A stretch of 7,541 bases of DNA from an uncultured Bacillota bacterium (GTDB lineage Bacteria > Bacillota > Clostridia > UBA1381): assembly GCA_949297205.1 (NCBI GenBank), contig CASFSH010000422.1, positions 1 to 7,541 on the forward strand, written 5' to 3'. This document shows positions 1-4,583 of this stretch, piece after piece. The translations under genes and the position numbers were made by a program. A model generated the notes under the pieces. The model made no database searches, had not been told where the DNA came from, and saw only the letters and a list, made by a program, of their open reading frames with translations. Each line of letters opens with the position of its first letter. The stretch's first letter is position 1.

Positions 1-159
1 TTCCGGTAAGAATGTTCCGTCGGCATAACCTTCAATCAATCCCAATCCGGCAATTGTATTTATTGCTTCTTCTGTTTCATCAACGTCAGAATACCTTGCA
101 TATGCTGGCATTGCCGTTAATGAGGCAACAACAAGAATCATAGATAATATCTTTTTCAT
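1..159 (-). CDS. Secreted protein with N-terminal SLH domain (3' end beyond window)
   Basis: The first 53 codons are visible and the reading frame runs open off the left edge. The start is the ATG at 159-157, preceded five bases upstream by a perfect GGAGG. Residues 1-21 form a classic signal peptide: MKK, a hydrophobic core (ILSMILVVASL), then a PAYA cleavage site. The mature protein starts directly with an S-layer homology repeat: YSDVDE at about 23-28, then AINTIAGLGLIEGYADGTF and a proline at 52. This matches the SLH consensus F-x-D-V...AI-x-x-L...GI-x-GY-x-DGTF-x-P. In this family, SLH domains bind pyruvylated secondary cell-wall polymer, so the protein is probably wall-anchored through its N-terminus. 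The gene lies 16 bases after the stop of a gene with C-terminal SLH repeats and is surely co-transcribed with it. What follows the SLH region, and therefore the function, cannot be seen. Confidence 0.9.
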   Translation of the reverse strand, partial: MKKILSMILVVASLTAMPAYARYSDVDETEEAINTIAGLGLIEGYADGTFLPE

Positions 160-164
160 ATTGA

Positions 165-169
165 CCTCC
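165..169 (-). promoter_or_regulatory. Shine-Dalgarno site deciding the start of the leftmost gene
   Basis: The minus strand reads GGAGG, then TCAAT, then ATG. This is a perfect core Shine-Dalgarno with a five-base spacer. It sits inside the 16-base gap after the previous stop codon, which leaves no room for a separate promoter or terminator and supports co-transcription with the upstream SLH gene. Confidence 0.85.
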
Positions 170-175
170 GTGACA

Positions 176-3100
176 TTACTTCGTGTATCTGTAAATAATT
201 ACCGCAGCCTGTGCCCTTGTGCAGAAATCAAAAGGTCTGAAAGTATTGTCTTCAAATCCACTGATAATTCCTGCATAATTCAGTGAAGCAACTGCTTCTT
301 TTGCATAATCCATAACTTCATCAAAATCAGAAAGATCGGATTTTTCAATTTGTTCAATTCCTCCGGCACGGTATATTATCGTACAAATATCCTGTCTTGT
401 AACCTTTTCATTCGGTGCAAATGTTTTCTCATCTTTACCGTTTATCCAGCCTTTTGAATATGCAGCTGCAACATACGGTGCAAACCAGTCATCTTCTTTC
501 ACATCTTCAAATCCTAAATCTGTATATTCAGCCTGCACATTTTGTGCAAGACAGATCATCTTAACAAGTTCCGCTCTTGTTAAAGAATCATCGGGACAAA
601 ACTTATTTTCTCCTTTACCTGATATAATTCCTTTGTTATATAAATTCATAACTTCATTATATGCCCAATGTGAAGATGTAATATCATTAAATATATCATT
701 CTGTACATTGTTGTTATTTGCATTACTGTTATCCACTAACGAAGATGCATCTGTCATAACAAGAGGTTTTGAACCTCCCGAAACCGAACTGTTTCCTCCA
801 GATCCTGTGCCCGTAGAAGATGATCCCGATCCGCTGCCTGTTCCCGATGGCTGTTTGTAATTTTTGATTACATTTTCCAATCCGTCAATATCCGTAAAGG
901 ACGAATTTAAAATTGTCTTATTTATATCCGTTTTATCATCGGTATCCAGATATTTTGAAATATTCATATCAACACTGTCTGCATTTTCTTCAGTCAAAAC
1001 CGACGCAATATGACCTGTACCGTTTGTCTTTGAATTTTTTATAGCATATACAATAACATTTTCTTTTAAAATTTTTAAAAGTTCTTCAATGCTTGTAAAG
1101 TCCTCAGAAATAATATTTTTATGTATATTATTCAATCCCTCGGAGGAAATACTGTTATTATAGATATTATATAATGTTACACCGTTGGAATCTATTGAAG
1201 AATAACCAACAACATCATCGTATGCCAGTAATCCGTTGCTACCTATCACTGCCTCTCTAAGTCCTTGTTTTATAGCTTCCAATACAGATAATTGCTTTAT
1301 TAACAACTGGGATGCCGCAACCTTTTGTAATTTTATATCTTGTGTATCACTTTCATTTATTTTTTCAAATTTTGTTAAATTAATTAAAATTCTTGAAGCA
1401 AGAGCTTTCTTATTGGTTTCATTCTTTAGTAATTCGGTATACGGTATAAAATTAAGTGCAAGTTTTTGCGACAATTCATCAAATACAGCAGCTACTTCTT
1501 CGGCACTTTTTGATTCTGCCAATTTATTAATAACATCATATCTATCCTGCTGTGTTGAAAAATATACGTTATTATTTATATATTTTTCTTCAAGACTTTC
1601 AGCTCCGATTTCTATTTTCAGATAGCCTGATTTATTTATATTCTGATCTTGCAGTAATATTTCAAATCCAAAGTACCCTTCACTGTTTGTAAGCATATTA
1701 TCTGAATATATAAGATTATTTTCCTGATCGCTTACATTGATTGTAACAATTTCATTTTCTGCCAGGAAACCGTTTATTTTCAGTGTGTTTGTGTCAAGCT
1801 GCAATACCGGCTGAGTATAGTCGGCGCCGGTTACCGTTTCATCCGCACTTCTCAATTCGGATATTTCACATAATGATTTTAAATTTTCATCCGTTACCGA
1901 CAAATAAAATATAATATCATTATTTTGAACCATCGATTTATATGCTTCATATAATGTTATCAGCTTTTCAGCGCTCTTGCCCGGTTCAACAGTCAGTTTT
2001 TCCGTTTGGGCAAAATGGATTGTTTTCCGGTCGCTTCCGTATATACCGGAGTTGATAATACACTCCTGGGATACAGCCGAATTATTCGTAAGGCTCAGCA
2101 TACTTGTTTCTTCATTAAAATAGCTTGTTATAAATTTATTAATATCCGCCGAAACTGTGTAATCATATATTATTGTAATATTTGGATATTTTTTCAAAGC
2201 CAAAGCTTTATCGATTATTACCGTTATCGTTCCGCTTGTATCTTTATCGGCCGGAATATCGATTTCAAGCCTTGTGTCATCCTGTAACAATGCTGTTTCA
2301 ACATTGCTTACCTCGATATCATTTATCATAACAGATACATTTAATGTTGATGGGTCTACAGGTACGTTAAAATCAAAATCCGCTCCGATAGTATTTTTAT
2401 CCTTTCTGTATATTGAAGGTGTAATTGTCAAAATCATCTGTTCCATTTCGGCAATCAGATTCTTATCGATCGAACTCAAATTCATTTCGCGTTCCAGCAT
2501 TTCGTTATAATAACCGACAAGCTGACTTATTTTGGCAGGATCGGACGTATCGATTTTTCCGTCAATTACAACTTCTGAATAGGTCTTTAAAATATTTTCC
2601 TTTATTTCAACATTTGATAAAGGAACTTCATTTATTGCAAGTACGAAATATGCTCCACTGGAACCGTTAAAGGTCAATGATCTTATTTGTTTTGCAGCAT
2701 TCAACGGTATTTTATACATTGTTATTTCAAATCCGACATTGGAAATTGCGTTATTATACAGTCTTGGCGGCCATCCGAATTTTCTGCCCGCATAATATTC
2801 GCAATTGTACCTTGCAGCCCAATCACTGTCTCTGTCAAGCGGGACAAAATTTATATTTTCAGTCGTTCCGCCAACATAATTTTCATCGATTGACAGGCTT
2901 GTTCTTTTATCCGCACCGGCTATAAGGACATAAAATGCACTTGCCGCTTTTCCGCTCATATCCACCGTTACCGGATTTCCGCCGGGCAGTACCTTAACAC
3001 TGTCTTTACCTCTGCCGTCATTATCATATATTGAGTCGCTGTGCAGACGTTCTTCGGTATAATCAAAGGTAACACTGCCCTGTGACGGCCCTTCTTCATA

Positions 3101-4453
3101 TGTGCCGTTTTCTGTCATCACAGCAGGTTTTATATCCATTTTCATTACGCCGTCGGTAAGCCAGTCAATAATATTTACGTTTAAATTTGCCGATTCGTAA
3201 AAGCTTGTACTCAACGGTTCCCAAACATTTGAACCTGTCCCGCCATTTTCGAAAAAAAGATCGGTATCATAATTTAAAGAAATATTTCTTTGCTCGGGAA
3301 CGGTATCGTCATTATTATTAACATTGCTTTGTATGTTCTCAATATATATATTTATCTCATCAATGTCATAATTTATTTGAGCAAGGTCATATTCCAAGCC
3401 AAAATAAAGATATATTTCCTTTAGTTTATCAATATTTTCACCCTTAGCAGAATACTCCTGCAAATATTCTACCAGTTGATCAAGCTCTGATATGGTGGTA
3501 TCAGCATCGGAAATTTCCTCCGGGGTATAAATAAACTCGTTATTTTCAATATATTTAACCGCAATATTTTGGATATTTTCCGACAATTGCGATATTTGAG
3601 AATAATAATTGTAGCCGTCAATAAGATTTGACACAAGTTCTATATTTTCTTCCGTTGCGATCTCATATCCCAGTCTGTTTCCCTGTATCAATCCATCCAA
3701 AAGCTTTTCGGCGTCCTCAATATTGTTTTCATTGATATCCTTAAACGTCAGATCCTTAAATTGGTCAAATAACGCGAGTTTTTCATCTATTTCACCCTGA
3801 AGCTCATCCTCGGTGTATTCGGTATAAGCTACAGCAGCTATAAACATATCCGAATCAGGTATAACTGAAAAAGATATTATTTTCTGTTGTGAAGGCTCGA
3901 TCTGTGCATAATTCAAATATACGTCCTCGGCGCCCTCCTTGAAAAGGAATAATCTTCCCTGAGCTCCCACATTAAGCTCTTTCCCCATTGGATAGCTTAT
4001 CTCTCCCTGAGAAGTCATCGCACCTATTTGTATATTTTCCATTGTCTGAGAAGTTTCATTTGAATAATACAATTTTATATCGGCAGTTATATCGTTTTCG
4101 TATCCTGCTCCGATAAACGCGATATTCTTTACATAAATGCCTTCATCATCCAGACTGAATTCAATTTCTTGATTGGCACCTATTTTGATAACGTCATTTT
4201 CATCACTTTCGGAATAGTTGCCGTTCATTATAAAATCCATATTATTTAAAGTAATTATTTTATTGTCGGGAAGTGATGCCGCATTATACATATGCTCCGG
4301 ATATGTCTTTGTCCTCACTGCCGTTGCTTGTTCGATTTTAAATATACTTTCATTATAGTTTATGTCGGCAGTTTCCGCCCATGCCGGGCATGCCGGTACA
4401 AGCAATGATGTCATTAAAATAACCGTAATCAATAAATTGTTTTTCTTTTTCAT
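176..4453 (-). CDS. Large modular surface protein with three C-terminal SLH repeats
   Basis: This is a complete 1425-residue precursor with an ATG at 4453-4451 behind GAAAGGA. Residues 1-26 are a signal peptide (MKKKNN, hydrophobic core, cleavage after AWA). Domains in order: about 30-222, a beta module; 223-390, a mostly helical, acidic region; 393-619, a second beta module, clearly homologous to the first visible module of the upstream gene (both have an EYYAG...W.P.R.Y motif and end P.SN.E.K); 683-767, an Ig-like domain of the Big_5/SbsA type (PVDPSTLN...LEIDIP...GTITVII); 768-868, a beta domain resembling the C-terminus of the upstream protein; 870-965, another Ig-like domain (LKINGFLAENEIVTINV...GYFGF); 970-1200, two helical repeats of a kind seen in clostridial SLH proteins; 1201-1229, a Gly/Ser linker; 1254-1423, three SLH repeats. 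The SLH triplet should anchor it to secondary cell-wall polymer. No catalytic motif was recognised, so binding, adhesion or scaffolding is inferred. The ligand is unknown. Confidence 0.95.
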   Translation of the reverse strand: MKKKNNLLITVILMTSLLVPACPAWAETADINYNESIFKIEQATAVRTKTYPEHMYNAASLPDNKIITLNNMDFIMNGNYSESDENDVIKIGANQEIEFSLDDEGIYVKNIAFIGAGYENDITADIKLYYSNETSQTMENIQIGAMTSQGEISYPMGKELNVGAQGRLFLFKEGAEDVYLNYAQIEPSQQKIISFSVIPDSDMFIAAVAYTEYTEDELQGEIDEKLALFDQFKDLTFKDINENNIEDAEKLLDGLIQGNRLGYEIATEENIELVSNLIDGYNYYSQISQLSENIQNIAVKYIENNEFIYTPEEISDADTTISELDQLVEYLQEYSAKGENIDKLKEIYLYFGLEYDLAQINYDIDEINIYIENIQSNVNNNDDTVPEQRNISLNYDTDLFFENGGTGSNVWEPLSTSFYESANLNVNIIDWLTDGVMKMDIKPAVMTENGTYEEGPSQGSVTFDYTEERLHSDSIYDNDGRGKDSVKVLPGGNPVTVDMSGKAASAFYVLIAGADKRTSLSIDENYVGGTTENINFVPLDRDSDWAARYNCEYYAGRKFGWPPRLYNNAISNVGFEITMYKIPLNAAKQIRSLTFNGSSGAYFVLAINEVPLSNVEIKENILKTYSEVVIDGKIDTSDPAKISQLVGYYNEMLEREMNLSSIDKNLIAEMEQMILTITPSIYRKDKNTIGADFDFNVPVDPSTLNVSVMINDIEVSNVETALLQDDTRLEIDIPADKDTSGTITVIIDKALALKKYPNITIIYDYTVSADINKFITSYFNEETSMLSLTNNSAVSQECIINSGIYGSDRKTIHFAQTEKLTVEPGKSAEKLITLYEAYKSMVQNNDIIFYLSVTDENLKSLCEISELRSADETVTGADYTQPVLQLDTNTLKINGFLAENEIVTINVSDQENNLIYSDNMLTNSEGYFGFEILLQDQNINKSGYLKIEIGAESLEEKYINNNVYFSTQQDRYDVINKLAESKSAEEVAAVFDELSQKLALNFIPYTELLKNETNKKALASRILINLTKFEKINESDTQDIKLQKVAASQLLIKQLSVLEAIKQGLREAVIGSNGLLAYDDVVGYSSIDSNGVTLYNIYNNSISSEGLNNIHKNIISEDFTSIEELLKILKENVIVYAIKNSKTNGTGHIASVLTEENADSVDMNISKYLDTDDKTDINKTILNSSFTDIDGLENVIKNYKQPSGTGSGSGSSSTGTGSGGNSSVSGGSKPLVMTDASSLVDNSNANNNNVQNDIFNDITSSHWAYNEVMNLYNKGIISGKGENKFCPDDSLTRAELVKMICLAQNVQAEYTDLGFEDVKEDDWFAPYVAAAYSKGWINGKDEKTFAPNEKVTRQDICTIIYRAGGIEQIEKSDLSDFDEVMDYAKEAVASLNYAGIISGFEDNTFRPFDFCTRAQAAVIIYRYTK
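185..694 (-). other. Triple S-layer homology (SLH) anchor
   Basis: There are three consecutive SLH repeats at residues about 1254-1300, 1315-1363 and 1377-1423. Each has the F-x-D/E opening, an A-x-x-x-V/A helix, G-I/W-I-x-G, a turn ending F-x-P, and a TRA-like motif. The motifs are LTRAEL in repeat 1, VTRQDI in repeat 2 and CTRAQA in repeat 3. Repeats 1 and 2 keep the tryptophan near the start (HWAY, DWFAPY), while repeat 3 lacks it (DYAKEAV). A full triplet is the usual number for a functional trimeric-fold SLH anchor to pyruvylated wall polymer. The protein ends just after repeat 3 (IYRYTK). Confidence 0.95.
767..853 (-). other. Gly/Ser-rich linker before the SLH repeats
   Basis: Residues 1201-1229 are almost entirely Gly, Ser and Thr. 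A Ser/Asn-rich stretch follows (SNANNNNVQND, 1243-1253) just before the first SLH repeat. The composition indicates a flexible, possibly glycosylated spacer between the functional domains and the wall anchor. The coding strand here is locally more G+C-rich and repetitive than the rest of the gene. Confidence 0.85.
2597..3277 (-). repeat. Diverged beta module, second copy in the SLH protein
   Basis: Residues about 393-619. It opens with NYDTDLFFENGG...SFYES, matching DYDADMFVKEGD...NVYES in the first visible module of the upstream gene. It shares V.(L/M)SGKA after an acidic Gly/Asp segment, then EYYAG...WPPRLYNN (EYYAG...RWPNRYTN upstream), a MY.(I/L)P(L/V) strand, KQI.S(L/I)T, and the closing AI.E(V/I)P(L/V)SN.E(I/M)K. 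The 14 bases cccgcataatattc coding for the YYAG region are identical at 2787-2800 and 6967-6980. The aromatic-rich YYAG/WP segment could be a ligand-binding face of a galactose-binding-like sandwich, but this is inference only. Confidence 0.8.
3788..4366 (-). repeat. Diverged beta module, copy in the N-terminal part of the SLH protein
   Basis: Residues about 30-222. The pattern matches the third module of the upstream protein (5064-5675): a strand-rich run with K.IAF (VKNIAFIGAG here, LKKIAFAIDS there), an I.V.Y.(D/N).T strand (ADIKLYYSNET here, IKVTVNYTDNT there), then I.P.Q.KIIS.SV, ...D.D.(F/Y)(I/M)(A/L)A and finally YT.DEL. It is followed by a helical stretch beginning with an N-x-E/D helix start, as in the other copies. 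No family name is recognised, and similarity to the other copies is low outside the closing motifs. Confidence 0.65.
4376..4453 (-). other. Signal peptide of the SLH-anchored protein
   Basis: Residues 1-26 show a basic n-region (MKKKNN), a hydrophobic core (LLITVILMTSLLV) and an A-W-A motif ending at residue 26. These are features of a Sec signal peptidase I site, giving a mature protein that begins ETADIN. A cysteine at residue 22 follows V-P-A, but proline at -2 is a poor lipobox, so lipidation is less likely. Confidence 0.85.
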
Positions 4454-4460
4454 AGTTTAT

Positions 4461-4467
4461 TCCTTTC
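4461..4467 (-). promoter_or_regulatory. Shine-Dalgarno site of the SLH-anchored protein gene
   Basis: GAAAGGA on the minus strand lies seven bases upstream of the ATG at 4453-4451. It fits that start, which also gives a well-formed signal peptide. Confidence 0.8.
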
Positions 4468-4504
4468 TTTTTGAAAACAAAAGATAAGCATTCCGTTAAA
4501 TCCG

Positions 4505-4566
4505 GCTGCCCGTTAAGGGACAGAATTTTTGGATATTTACCCTTAATTCCGTCCCCCCGTGACAGC
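4505..4566 (-). repeat. Imperfect inverted repeat, REP-like, between the two large genes
   Basis: The arms gggacagaatt (4517-4527) and aattccgtccc (4545-4555) pair over 11 positions, with one G-U wobble in RNA. Inside, GGGT and ATCC can extend the stem around an AAAT loop. Outside, gctgcc (4505-4510) and gacagc (4561-4566) pair over six positions, also with one wobble. A competing perfect 7-bp pairing exists between ttaaggg (4513-4519) and cccttaa (4540-4546). No U-run follows the stem, so it is a poor intrinsic terminator. The transcript-strand sequence TGTCACGGGGGGACGG... resembles, from memory, the short GTGTCACGGGGACGG-type palindromes dispersed in many clostridial genomes. It may be a remnant of such an element, or a processing or stability hairpin. 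Confidence 0.6.
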
Positions 4567-4578
4567 TTACAGCTGTAA
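4562..4578 (-). repeat. Short palindrome just after the stop of the right-hand gene
   Basis: The arms acagct (4562-4567) and agctgt (4571-4576) form a perfect 6-bp stem around a 3-base loop. The overlapping ttacagctgtaa (4567-4578) is a perfect 12-bp palindrome. It begins five bases after the stop codon at 4586-4584 and could protect the mRNA 3' end or be a dyad-symmetric protein site. No terminator U-tract follows. Confidence 0.5.
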
Positions 4579-4583
4579 ATTAA

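Noticed and set aside
633..2925. Several open reading frames of 68-129 codons on the plus strand opposite the SLH gene (e.g. 633-860, 1236-1625, 2006-2287, 2425-2670)
   Set aside because: They lie wholly inside a well-supported gene on the other strand, lack convincing ribosome binding sites, and their translations are low-complexity or Cys/Phe/Ser-rich with no domain pattern. The one at 633-860 is the antisense of the Gly/Ser linker, giving Pro/Asp runs.
4382..4393. Lipoprotein lipobox V-P-A-C at residues 19-22 of the SLH protein
   Set aside because: Proline at -2 is atypical, a good signal peptidase I site (AWA) follows four residues later, and SLH repeats already provide an anchor.
4468..4560. 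Promoter for the SLH gene inside the 130-base gap
   Set aside because: Weak -10-like strings (TAAATA, TTATCT) exist, but no acceptable -35 hexamer lies 16-18 bases upstream of either.
4505..4566. Intrinsic terminator between the two large genes
   Set aside because: The hairpin is plausible, but the transcript continues TTAACGGGCAGCC after the stem rather than a U-run, so termination is not supported.
4454..4583. Riboswitch or other structured leader
   Set aside because: The gap is too short and shows none of the conserved motifs of riboswitch classes I know; only simple hairpins are visible.
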